In this document: positions 1 to 5,821 of the stretch, in pieces
How the letters are laid out: each line of letters opens with the position of its first letter
Numbering within the stretch: the stretch's first letter is position 1
NCBI GenBank assembly: GCA_028290345.1
Contig: JAQGKB010000211.1
Coordinates: 1-8,049, forward strand
DNA length: 8,049 nt
Source of the DNA: Hyphomicrobiales bacterium
Lineage (GTDB): Bacteria; Pseudomonadota; Alphaproteobacteria; Rhizobiales; Devosiaceae
Direction of reading: 5' to 3'
Made by a program: the position numbers and the translations under genes
Notes under the pieces: generated by a model
Told to the model about the DNA's origin: nothing
What the model saw: the letters and a program-made list of their open reading frames with translations, nothing else
Database searches by the model: none

Positions 1-238
1 TGCCGCCGAGCAGGTCAGTGCGCATCTCGCCGCCATAGGTGCCGACCTCGCTGAGCGGCTGCAATTGCAGCGGCTCCGCCGGCAGGCGTTGCTCCACCGG
101 CGGCAACACACCGTCAGCGACCTTTGCCTGCAGTTGCGGCGCCTGGTTGAACGCCCAGGCCGTTGGCGCGGATAGCAGTAGCAGGCCCGTTGCAAGGCCG
201 AGTGCGGTGGCACGGCCCAGACCCCATCTTGTCCTCAT
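1..238 (-). CDS. ABC transporter substrate-binding protein, family 5 (N-terminus only)
   Basis: The gene runs off the left edge; 79 codons are visible. ATG at 238 is preceded by a strong GGAGGAG Shine-Dalgarno 5 bases upstream. Residues 1-29 are a Sec signal peptide: basic MRTRWGLGR, a Leu/Ala-rich core and an AWA cleavage site before FNQAP. The mature start (NQAPQLQAKVADGVLPPVEQ, then RLPAEPL and VGTYGGEMR) is the recognisable N-terminus of family-5 solute-binding proteins (SBP_bac_5, peptide/nickel/oligosaccharide class), where it precedes the YGG segment. In such systems the lipid-free periplasmic protein captures substrate for a two-permease, two-ATPase importer, whose genes would lie beyond the left edge. 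It is the third gene of the minus-strand cluster, about 75 bases after the NTF2-like gene. The substrate cannot be judged; family-5 proteins bind peptides, sugars, opines and metals. Confidence 0.85.
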   Translation of the reverse strand, partial: MRTRWGLGRATALGLATGLLLLSAPTAWAFNQAPQLQAKVADGVLPPVEQRLPAEPLQLQPLSEVGTYGGEMRTDLLGG

Positions 239-311
239 GTCGTCTCCTCCACTTGCGGCCGTAGCCGGCCATTTCCTCCATCCGCCCGGCGCTTTTGCGC
301 TCTCTGCGGGA

Positions 312-722
312 TCAGGGCTTGAAGATCATCGTCGGCTGCAAATGAGCGATTCTCCACCCGGCAGCTTCACGCCGAAACTTGAAATTGAGATCCCCGACAT
401 TGGTAATAGGCGGCATCGCCACGGTGCCGTCCTCACGCTTGGCACCGCGCAGCGGCACGAAGCAGGCCGTGCCGACGCCTTCGATCTCGGATCGCAGTTC
501 GATCAGCACGTTGGTCACCAGGTGCCTCGAAATCTCGCTGGTCGACCGCTGACGCAGCGCAGCAAGGATGCCCTCGTGGCCGGCTACCGGCTTGCCGCCG
601 CGTACCCACACCGCATCTTCGGTGAACAGCGCCGCCGTCTCCTCGTAGCGCCCCTGATCCATCAGGCTGTAACAGGCCACCGCCAAGCGCTGGCAGGCAA
701 ATTCGCTATCACTCTGAACCAT
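312..722 (-). CDS. NTF2-like / SnoaL-fold family protein
   Basis: A 136-aa protein of the NTF2-like superfamily (SnoaL_4 type), a cone-shaped alpha+beta barrel used as a small enzyme (isomerase, cyclase, dehydratase) or binding protein. Visible hallmarks are an N-terminal helix with LMDQGRYEE (20-28), the ALFTEDAVWV strand turn (31-40), GHEGILAAL (48-56), SRHLVTNVLIEL (65-76) and the terminal AGWRIAHLQPTM (121-132). Catalytic identity cannot be inferred. The start is uncertain. The frame stays open to a TTG at 749 that overlaps the dehydrogenase stop (TTGA) but has no clear ribosome site. ATG at 731 sits too close to a GGAG. ATG at 722, used here, has that GGAG(AA) about 9-11 bases upstream. 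Tight coupling to the dehydrogenase suggests it acts on the same substrate or product. Confidence 0.85.
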   Translation of the reverse strand: MVQSDSEFACQRLAVACYSLMDQGRYEETAALFTEDAVWVRGGKPVAGHEGILAALRQRSTSEISRHLVTNVLIELRSEIEGVGTACFVPLRGAKREDGTVAMPPITNVGDLNFKFRREAAGWRIAHLQPTMIFKP

Positions 723-745
723 TTGAAACATTTCTCCGTACCGGC

Positions 746-1702
746 TCAATAGCCGAGATGCTTGTCGACGATGTTCACCAGCGGCTCCCCCGCCACGTAG
801 CGTCGAAGATTGTCGGCAAAGATCTGGTAACCGCGCGTCTTGGTGGCCTGCGTCGTCGCGCCGTTGTGCGGGGTGACGATGGTGTTGGGGGCATTCCAGA
901 ACGGGCTATCGGCCGGCAGCGGCTCGACGCCGTGCGCGTCCAGCCCCGCCCCGGCGATCCAGTTTTCCGTCAGGGCCTTGTAGAGCGCCGCGTCATTGGC
1001 AACCCCACCACGCGAAAAACAGACATAGAACGCCGTTGGCTTCATTGCCCTGAACTCGGCTTCACCGAGCATGTTTTCCGTCTCGGGCGTCTTGGGCGCA
1101 GTGACCACGACGAAATCGCTCTGCCCGAGGAAATCGTGCAATTGCTCGCGCGTGAACATGGCATCGAAGTTCGGCGTTGGCCTGGTGTTGCGGCGAAGCC
1201 CGAGCACGCGCATGTGGAAGGCCTTGGCCTTCAACGCCAGATCGACGCCGGAATAGCCGGCCCCGATGATGCCGATAGTCATGCCGTTGAGCTCGCCGTG
1301 GAAGAACGCATCCCATTTGCGGTTGCGCTGCCCTTCCACCCACCGCATGGCGTTGCGGTTGAGCATCATCATCAGCATCATGGCGTGTTCAGCCAGGGGA
1401 ATTGCGCCATTGCCCTTCGAGCAGGTCAGCACCACCGGGCTGGCAACAAATTCGGGATAGAGCTGCGTATTGGGACCGGCTGCCCAGCTATGCACCCATT
1501 TGAGCGTGCCCGCCCGGGCCAAGGCCTGCGGCGAGAGCTGGCCCGCGACGACATCGGCATCTGCGATCGCAGCTTCCATATCAGCCTGCTTTTCGAAAAA
1601 GCTGACGCTGGCGTCTGGGGCAATGCCCTGAATTTCAGCCAAGCGCGTCGCATCGATCTCGCCCGTAAGCAGGATGCGCCTGGGTCTAGTTGCGCCGTCC
1701 AT
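746..1702 (-). CDS. D-2-hydroxyacid dehydrogenase, NAD(P)-dependent
   Basis: A 318-aa cytoplasmic oxidoreductase of the D-isomer 2-hydroxyacid dehydrogenase family (2-Hacid_dh_C domain), which interconverts 2-keto acids and D-2-hydroxy acids. The Rossmann dinucleotide motif G147-A-G149-Y-S-G152 begins the coenzyme domain (about 105-285). The catalytic triad is in place: R231 in FSRGGVAND, E260 in DAHGVEPLP, H279 in VTPHNGATT. The second Rossmann strand ends VLGLRRNTR (166-174) with Arg where NAD-specific members carry Asp, which hints at NADP(H) use. Length is normal for the glyoxylate/hydroxypyruvate-reductase-like branch. ATG at 1702 has AGGAGG about 10 bases upstream. It is first in the minus-strand cluster, divergent from the LacI gene. 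The particular hydroxy acid is unknown. Confidence 0.93.
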   Translation of the reverse strand: MDGATRPRRILLTGEIDATRLAEIQGIAPDASVSFFEKQADMEAAIADADVVAGQLSPQALARAGTLKWVHSWAAGPNTQLYPEFVASPVVLTCSKGNGAIPLAEHAMMLMMMLNRNAMRWVEGQRNRKWDAFFHGELNGMTIGIIGAGYSGVDLALKAKAFHMRVLGLRRNTRPTPNFDAMFTREQLHDFLGQSDFVVVTAPKTPETENMLGEAEFRAMKPTAFYVCFSRGGVANDAALYKALTENWIAGAGLDAHGVEPLPADSPFWNAPNTIVTPHNGATTQATKTRGYQIFADNLRRYVAGEPLVNIVDKHLGY

Positions 1703-1754
1703 CTCCCCCGTCCCTCCTAGAGTCCGCTGCCTTGGCGCAGCTTGCCGTTAAAAG

Positions 1755-1783
1755 TTTGTAGACCCACCGCAACCTGATCGCAA
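1755..1783 (-). promoter_or_regulatory. Predicted sigma70-type promoter of the dehydrogenase operon
   Basis: Read on the minus strand, TTGCGA (1783-1778) and TACAAA (1760-1755) are separated by exactly 17 bases. Transcription would start near 1748, giving a leader of about 45 bases before the ATG at 1702. The -35 box coincides with one of the repeated TTGCG pentamers. This is a pattern-based prediction. Confidence 0.5.
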
Positions 1784-1872
1784 CCAAAATGCGCAACTTT
1801 CGTAACCTAATTGCGGCGCAATACCGCAATATTATTGCGTAATTTCTTGGCGATTTGGCGCAAATGCTTGCG
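1768..1872. repeat. Cluster of nine CGCAA/TTGCG half-sites in the divergent control region
   Basis: CGCAA occurs at 1768, 1779, 1792, 1817, 1825 and 1859; its complement TTGCG occurs at 1811, 1835 and 1868. About 0.2 copies would be expected by chance in 105 bp under uniform base use. Some pairs form inverted repeats: ATTGC-GGC-GCAAT (1810-1822), CGCAAT-ATT-ATTGCG (1825-1839) and GGCGCAA-ATGC-TTGCGCC (1857-1874). The copies at 1768 and 1779 are one helical turn apart in the same orientation. CGCAA is the half-site core of the PurR box, a classic LacI-family operator. The likely function is binding of the adjacent LacI-type repressor at several sites; this is inferred. Confidence 0.65.
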
Positions 1873-1874
1873 CC
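1857..1874. promoter_or_regulatory. Predicted LacI-family operator (perfect 7-4-7 palindrome)
   Basis: GGCGCAA and TTGCGCC form a perfect inverted repeat around the spacer ATGC. The CGCAA-N4-TTGCG layout equals that of the PurR box (ACGCAAACGTTTGCGT). It lies 72 bases before the lacI-type start codon and its right arm contains the predicted -35 box of that gene, so bound repressor would block its own promoter. Unlike most LacI-family operators, the centre is not CpG. Confidence 0.55.
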
Positions 1875-1896
1875 TCCCAAAACATCCAGTTACAAA
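1868..1896 (+). promoter_or_regulatory. Predicted sigma70-type promoter of the LacI-family gene
   Basis: TTGCGC (1868-1873) and TACAAA (1891-1896) are separated by 17 bases, with a predicted start near 1903 and a leader of about 43 bases. The -35 box overlaps the right arm of the palindrome at 1857-1874. The design mirrors the minus-strand promoter in the same region. Confidence 0.5.
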
Positions 1897-1899
1897 GGG

Positions 1900-1916
1900 G
1901 CCCGGTAAAGCCGGGC
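1900..1916 (+). other. Inverted repeat in the lacI-type leader
   Basis: GCCCGG and CCGGGC flank the loop TAAAG, a perfect 6-bp stem near the predicted transcript start. No T-run follows, so it is not an obvious terminator. It may stabilise the 5' end of the message or be an additional protein site; its function is unknown. Confidence 0.35.
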
Positions 1917-1946
1917 TGCAAATGTGTCACGGTCGACGGAGTGTAA

Positions 1947-3002
1947 ATGGCGCGCAAAATCACCCTCGACGATCTCTCACGGGAGCTCGGGCTATCAAAG
2001 TTTTCGGTGTCGCGAGCGCTGTCCGGCAAGCCTGGCGTCAGCAAGGAAACGCGCGAGGCGGTGGTGCGCGCCGCACGCGGCATGGGGTACAACCACGCCG
2101 CCACCGCATCGCCTTCGGGGGAGAAGGTGGTGCATCTCGTTATCCCCCGGGCAGACGCGATGAATTCGAGCTTCTGGGTCGAAGTCATCAGCGGCGCCGA
2201 GGCGGAGGCCCGCGCCATGGGCTATCGGCTGACCATCGACGTGCTCAACCCGGATCGCGGCACCGAGGTGCTGGATGACAACGTCAACGGCCTGATCCTG
2301 GCCGGACGGCGGTCACGTGGCGTGATCGAACCCTTCATGCGCCTTGCCATCCCCAAGGTCCTGATCGGCCACCCCCGTCCGATGGAGCAGATCGACAGCG
2401 TCCAGGCGGCGAATTTCGACGGCGGCTATGCTGTTGGCGATATCCTCGGCCGGCTTGGACACCGTCGGATCGCCTTTTTCACCGATGCCCCCGAAGATGA
2501 AGGACGGAACCTGCGGCAAGCCGGCCTTGTCGAGGCCATGCGGGTCCATGGCGGCATCGTGCTGCCACCGTTCCGGTTCGACGAGGCGACCGACGCCAAG
2601 TCGATGGTACTCGATGCGCTCACCGGCCCTCAGATGCCCACCGCATTCGCCGGCGCCACCGACTTCGTCGCCATTACCCTGGCCTGGGGGTTGCTGGAAT
2701 TGGGGCTGAAGGTTCCCCAGCATATCTCGATTATCGGCTCCAACGACTCGCACACGGCATCCCAGCTCGGACTGAAGATGTCGACGGTGCGCCAACCGAT
2801 GCACGAGATCGGGGCCACCGCCATGCAGATGCTGCAATGGCGGCTGGAAAAAGCCGCCCCCGACGCGCGACCGCGGCGGACATTGCTGACGCCCGAGTTC
2901 ATCGAGCGCTCGACCCACGGGCCCTGCAACGAGGCAGCCCTCGCGGCAGCCGTCGCGACGCTCGCAAAAGCCCGACCGCAGCCGGCTGCCGAAGCCATAT
3001 AA
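1947..3002 (+). CDS. LacI-family transcriptional regulator
   Basis: A 351-aa cytoplasmic DNA-binding repressor. Residues 5-48 are the LacI helix-turn-helix: ITLDDLSRELGLS, then the recognition helix KFSVSRALSG (18-27), then VSKETREAVVRAARGMGY. From about 61 to 325 it has a periplasmic-binding-protein-like effector domain: VVHLVIP, VNGLILAG (113-120), LGHRRIAFFTD (170-180) and the ISIIGSND/STVRQP segment (260-284). The usual hinge-helix motif (A-R-x-L after GY) is missing and replaced by NHAATASPSG, about three residues shorter. A roughly 25-residue Ala-rich tail follows the domain. ATG at 1947 has GGAG 5 bases upstream. It is divergent from the dehydrogenase operon across a half-site-rich control region, so that operon and itself are the likely targets. 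The effector is probably a sugar or sugar-acid ligand, unidentified. Confidence 0.93.
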   Translation: MARKITLDDLSRELGLSKFSVSRALSGKPGVSKETREAVVRAARGMGYNHAATASPSGEKVVHLVIPRADAMNSSFWVEVISGAEAEARAMGYRLTIDVLNPDRGTEVLDDNVNGLILAGRRSRGVIEPFMRLAIPKVLIGHPRPMEQIDSVQAANFDGGYAVGDILGRLGHRRIAFFTDAPEDEGRNLRQAGLVEAMRVHGGIVLPPFRFDEATDAKSMVLDALTGPQMPTAFAGATDFVAITLAWGLLELGLKVPQHISIIGSNDSHTASQLGLKMSTVRQPMHEIGATAMQMLQWRLEKAAPDARPRRTLLTPEFIERSTHGPCNEAALAAAVATLAKARPQPAAEAI

Positions 3003-3331
3003 CCGCCGAGGGCGCGTCCGACGTGGAAACCGGCTCCACAACGTGATCGCCACGGCAGACAAGAAAAACTGAAGCACCCGCCATAGAGCAAGCGGACGTT
3101 GAGTATGCCGAGGCGCTCGACCTGGCCAAGCAGGCCAAGGCCAATCAGGAGGCACGCGATGCCGAGGCGTGCCAGGAAAGCGCGGAGCGCGGAAGCGATA
3201 GGCCGCTGAGAGGCCAAGCCTCCCTGCCCGCGCGACAAACATCGGCAGCGACGAGGTGAAGCAGCCGGCCGAACGCACGGAGTTCGAACTTGCCGACGAT
3301 CAGGCACCAAAGGCGATGGGGCATCACGCGC
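3003..3331. other. Gap without an intact gene between the LacI-family gene and the MFS remnant
   Basis: I see no supported gene. On the plus strand, a 60-odd codon stretch around 3052-3258 reads like a charged helix (EQADVEYAEALDLAKQAKAN at about 3086-3145) but has no convincing start, ribosome site or recognisable family. It may be debris of a lost gene. No terminator with a T-run is visible directly after the LacI stop. Confidence 0.4.
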
Positions 3332-3720
3332 ATGCCGATCAAGCGTGCCGTCGGCGTCAAGATGTTGGCCGCAGTGACTGCCTTCGGGCTGATCACCATA
3401 CTATTCTCGCTCTCCACCAATATCGCGCTGTCGATCTTCGCGCTGGTCCTGATGGGCGCCGCCGACACCATAAGCGTCGTGGTGCGCATCACGCTGGTGC
3501 AGATGCTGACCCCAGACGCAATGCGCGGCCGAGTGAACGCGGTGAACTCGCTGTTCGTCGGAACATCGAACCAGCTCGGCGCCTTCGAATCCGGCATGGT
3601 GGCCGGTTTCGTCGGCCCGGTAGCGGCCGGTGTCATCGGCGGCATCGGGACCATCGTCATCGTGCTGTATGGATGAAGCTCTTCCCCGACCTGCGTAAGG
3701 TGAAGACCCTGGTTGGTTAG
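3332..3720 (+). pseudogene. C-terminal remnant of an MFS_3-type exporter, frameshifted
   Basis: The translation from 3332 matches the last third of MFS_3 major facilitator proteins (enterobactin-exporter-like/transmembrane secretion effector). It has two or three membrane helices, the conserved RITLVQMLTPDAMRGRVNAV loop, then SLFVGTSNQLGAFESG and GVIGGIGTIVIVL. The N-terminal two thirds (about 300 residues) are absent upstream. Near the end the frame breaks: after VIVL the reading frame meets TGA at 3674, but the expected ending WMKLFPDLRKVKTLVG continues in another frame from 3670 to a stop at 3718. Dropping two bases (TA, 3668-3669) restores the canonical LWMKLFPDLRKV. No plausible start or ribosome site exists. 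Truncation plus frameshift make a working transporter very unlikely; it is a relic beside the LacI gene. Confidence 0.85.
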
Positions 3721-3730
3721 GAAGGTGCTC

Positions 3731-3776
3731 GCGCCTTTGGCGCCGTCCGCCCTACCCGGATCGGAAGGGCGGCGGC
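3731..3776. terminator. Two adjacent GC-rich inverted repeats, possible terminator region
   Basis: GCGCC-TTT-GGCGC (3731-3743) is followed by GCCG-t-CCGCCC ... GGGCGG-CGGC (3742-3776), an interrupted 10-bp stem with one bulged base and a 14-base loop. They sit between the MFS remnant and the 3' end of the binding-protein gene, which converge here, so a bidirectional terminator is reasonable. Neither stem is followed by a proper T-run on either strand, so the call is weak. Confidence 0.35.
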
Positions 3777-3812
3777 AGGATGAAGGCCTTTTCAGCCGTT
3801 TACGTCAAACGA

Positions 3813-4769
3813 TCAGAATGGCGTGTTCGGATAGTCGAACTGGGCCGCATTGTCTTTGGTGATCAGCGTCGAGTTGATGATGAACTTCCCGTCGACCTGA
3901 GAACCAGCCACAAAATGCAGGGCCGTCAGATCGATGGCGGTTGCCACCATGTTTGGATTGTAGCTGACATCGACCGGAACAGATAGGTCACCGGCAGCGA
4001 CCATCTTGATGATCTGGTTCATGCCGGCGCCGCCGACGGACCACATCTCCTTGTCACGACCAGCTTCCTTGAGAGCTTTGAGAACGCCGACAAGGGTATC
4101 GTCATCCTGGGCCCACACCGCATCGATCTTGGGATACTTGGTCAGGAAGTCCTGCATGATCTTATAGCCGTCGTCGCGGTTCCAGTTGGCGAACTGGCTA
4201 TCGAGCACCTTGATTTGCGTACCTTTGAGACCCGCGTTGAACGCGTCTACACGCTGGGCATCGATTGGGATCGGCGCGCCGCGCAAAATGACGATGTTAC
4301 CGCCGTTGGGCAGGGCCTTCTTGAAATATTCAGCGGTGGTGGTGCCGAGGCCCGGATTATCGCCCGCGACATAAAGATCTTCGATGCCGGGTTGGCTAAG
4401 CGCGCGGTCGACGACCGTCACCCATTTGCCGGCGTCCTTCACCTTCTTGATCGAGGCGGTCATGGCGTCCGGATCGCCCGGCAGAATGACCAGCCCATCG
4501 ATATTGCGGGTCGTGACCATATCCTCGAGGTCAGCGGCCTGCTTGGTGGAATCGGGAGCCGTGGCCAGGACGAACTTCAGGTTCGGATAAGCCTTGCTGA
4601 GCCGGTCGACCGCCTGCTGGGCAAAGAAGTCGACGCCCCCTGTCCAGCCGTGATCCGCCGTCGGCACCGAGACACCGATGGTGTAGGTCTTGTCCTGGGC
4701 AATTGCCGAGCCACCGACGGCCAAGCCCCCCGCGACAACAGCCAGTGCGGCCACTTGTAGAAGTTTCAT
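3813..4769 (-). CDS. Sugar ABC transporter substrate-binding protein (RbsB-like)
   Basis: A 318-aa periplasmic binding protein of the Peripla_BP_4 (ribose/galactose) class that delivers substrate to the permease encoded just upstream. Residues 1-24 are a signal peptide (MKLL, Ala/Gly/Val core, SAIA before QDK). The two-lobed fold shows IGVSVPTADHGWTGG (31-45), NIDGLVILPGD (89-99), VVDRALS (119-125) with the ligand-binding D121-R122 pair, R173 in DAQRVDAF, W196, and AVWAQDDDTLVG (217-228). The late binding-site Asp of ribose binders (VGFDG) is replaced by VGGAG (245-249), so the ligand is probably not ribose; a related sugar or polyol is possible. ATG at 4769 has GGAGG about 8 bases upstream. 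It is last in the importer operon, 50 bases after the permease. Confidence 0.93.
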   Translation of the reverse strand: MKLLQVAALAVVAGGLAVGGSAIAQDKTYTIGVSVPTADHGWTGGVDFFAQQAVDRLSKAYPNLKFVLATAPDSTKQAADLEDMVTTRNIDGLVILPGDPDAMTASIKKVKDAGKWVTVVDRALSQPGIEDLYVAGDNPGLGTTTAEYFKKALPNGGNIVILRGAPIPIDAQRVDAFNAGLKGTQIKVLDSQFANWNRDDGYKIMQDFLTKYPKIDAVWAQDDDTLVGVLKALKEAGRDKEMWSVGGAGMNQIIKMVAAGDLSVPVDVSYNPNMVATAIDLTALHFVAGSQVDGKFIINSTLITKDNAAQFDYPNTPF

Positions 4770-4788
4770 TATTTATTCCTCCCATTAT

Positions 4789-4802
4789 TGCCCATTTGGG
4801 CA
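4789..4802 (-). other. 14-bp palindrome between permease and binding-protein genes
   Basis: TGCCCA-TT-TGGGCA is a perfect inverted repeat in the 50-base gap between the permease stop and the binding-protein start. In the transcript it could form a short hairpin that shields the message end or sets the relative yield of binding protein and permease. No T-run follows, so full termination is not expected. Function is inferred from position. Confidence 0.4.
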
Positions 4803-4819
4803 TTGCATAAAGCCTGATT

Positions 4820-5821
4820 CTAGTCTGCCGCGCGCTTGGATCTTTGCAACAGCACTGCGACGATGATGATGGCACCCTGGAATGCCTGATTGAGATAGGG
4901 GCTGATCAAGCTTTGCAGGTTGAGGATATTGCCGATCAACTCGAGGATGATGACGCCGACAACTGTGCCCCAAATACGCCCGAACCCGCCCTTGAGCATC
5001 GTGCCGCCGATGATGACCGCCGCGATGGCCTGCAATTCCCACAGTACGGCGGTTGAACTATTGGCCGATCCGAAGCGCGGCACATAGAGCATGGTGGCAA
5101 CACCCACCAGCGCGCCCTGCAGGGCATAGGTCATCAGACGGACCCTGTCGACATTGATCGCCGAATACCGCGCCACCTGCTCGCTCGAACCGATTGCTGC
5201 CGCATGCCGCCCGAACTTGGTGCGCCGCAAGACAATTTCGGCGGCGATGGCGATTACGGCAAAGACAATGATAGGCACCGGAATGCCCGCGATATTGCCG
5301 GAGTAGATCGGACTATAGACATCGGCGACCTTGAAGTTGAGGTTCAACGTGCCGCCATTGGCCAGGAACGTGATGAGCGCGCGGAAAATGCCCAGTGTGC
5401 CGAGGGTGACGATGAAGGGCTCGATGCGCCCCGCCGTCACCAGCAGGCCATTCGCCGCGCCGGCGCCGCCTCCGATCAGGAGACCTGCGAGCATGCCGAC
5501 GACGACCACCATCCAGCCGGTGCCGAGCGTGGGTACAAGGGCATTCATGATGATGATCATCAGACCGGCTGTGAATGCCGCCATGGACCCCACCGAGAGG
5601 TCGAGCCCGCCCGAGGTGATGACGAAGGTCGCGCCGATGGCGATGATCCCGATCGATGCCGAACGGGCGACCACGTTCATGATATTACCCAGCGTCAGGA
5701 AGTTGCCATTGAGGAGCGCCCCCAGGATCAGCAACAGCAAAAGCGCCAGCAGCGGACCAAGCACGCTGAGCTTGAACCGCACGCGTGGGGCAGCAATTCG
5801 ATCCGACACCGCATTGCTCAT
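4820..5821 (-). CDS. Sugar ABC transporter permease (RbsC-like)
   Basis: A 333-aa inner-membrane protein of the BPD_transp_2 family, forming the channel of a ribose/galactose-class importer, usually as a homodimer. It is hydrophobic throughout, with about 8-10 helices by eye starting near residue 18. Family hallmarks are ATFVITSGGLDLSVGSMAAF (64-83), GRIEPFIVTLGTLGIFR (131-147), FGRHAAAIGSSEQVARYSAI (203-222), and the cytoplasmic ATPase-contact segment ELQAIAAVIIGGTMLKGGFG (262-281). Length is typical. The ATG at 5821 overlaps the ATPase stop as ATGA, so the two are translationally coupled. A basic C-terminus (QRSKRAAD) fits a cytoplasmic end. Confidence 0.94.
   Translation of the reverse strand: MSNAVSDRIAAPRVRFKLSVLGPLLALLLLLILGALLNGNFLTLGNIMNVVARSASIGIIAIGATFVITSGGLDLSVGSMAAFTAGLMIIIMNALVPTLGTGWMVVVVGMLAGLLIGGGAGAANGLLVTAGRIEPFIVTLGTLGIFRALITFLANGGTLNLNFKVADVYSPIYSGNIAGIPVPIIVFAVIAIAAEIVLRRTKFGRHAAAIGSSEQVARYSAINVDRVRLMTYALQGALVGVATMLYVPRFGSANSSTAVLWELQAIAAVIIGGTMLKGGFGRIWGTVVGVIILELIGNILNLQSLISPYLNQAFQGAIIIVAVLLQRSKRAAD

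Noticed and set aside
289..300. GCGC-TTTT-GCGC inverted repeat in the gap before the family-5 binding-protein gene
   Set aside because: Only a 4-bp stem without a T-run on the transcribed strand; too weak to call a terminator or attenuator.
39..752. 237-codon plus-strand frame opposite the NTF2-like and binding-protein genes
   Set aside because: It is antisense to two well-supported genes, is low-complexity Arg/Ala-rich, and resembles no family.
1363..1383. ATCATCATCAGCATCAT run as a microsatellite
   Set aside because: It encodes the conserved Met-rich helix (AMMLMMML) of the dehydrogenase and is a by-product of ATG codons.
758..1720. 320-codon plus-strand frame opposite the dehydrogenase
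   Set aside because: Long open antisense frames are common in high-GC genes; the minus strand has all catalytic motifs and a good ribosome site.
2313..3278. 321-codon minus-strand frame opposite the LacI-type gene
   Set aside because: No recognisable domain and no ribosome site; the plus strand encodes a clear LacI-family protein.
3290..3676. Intact 128-residue small membrane protein
   Set aside because: It is the C-terminal part of an MFS_3 transporter, opened only by a TTG without a ribosome site, and the conserved ending lies in another frame after position 3670.
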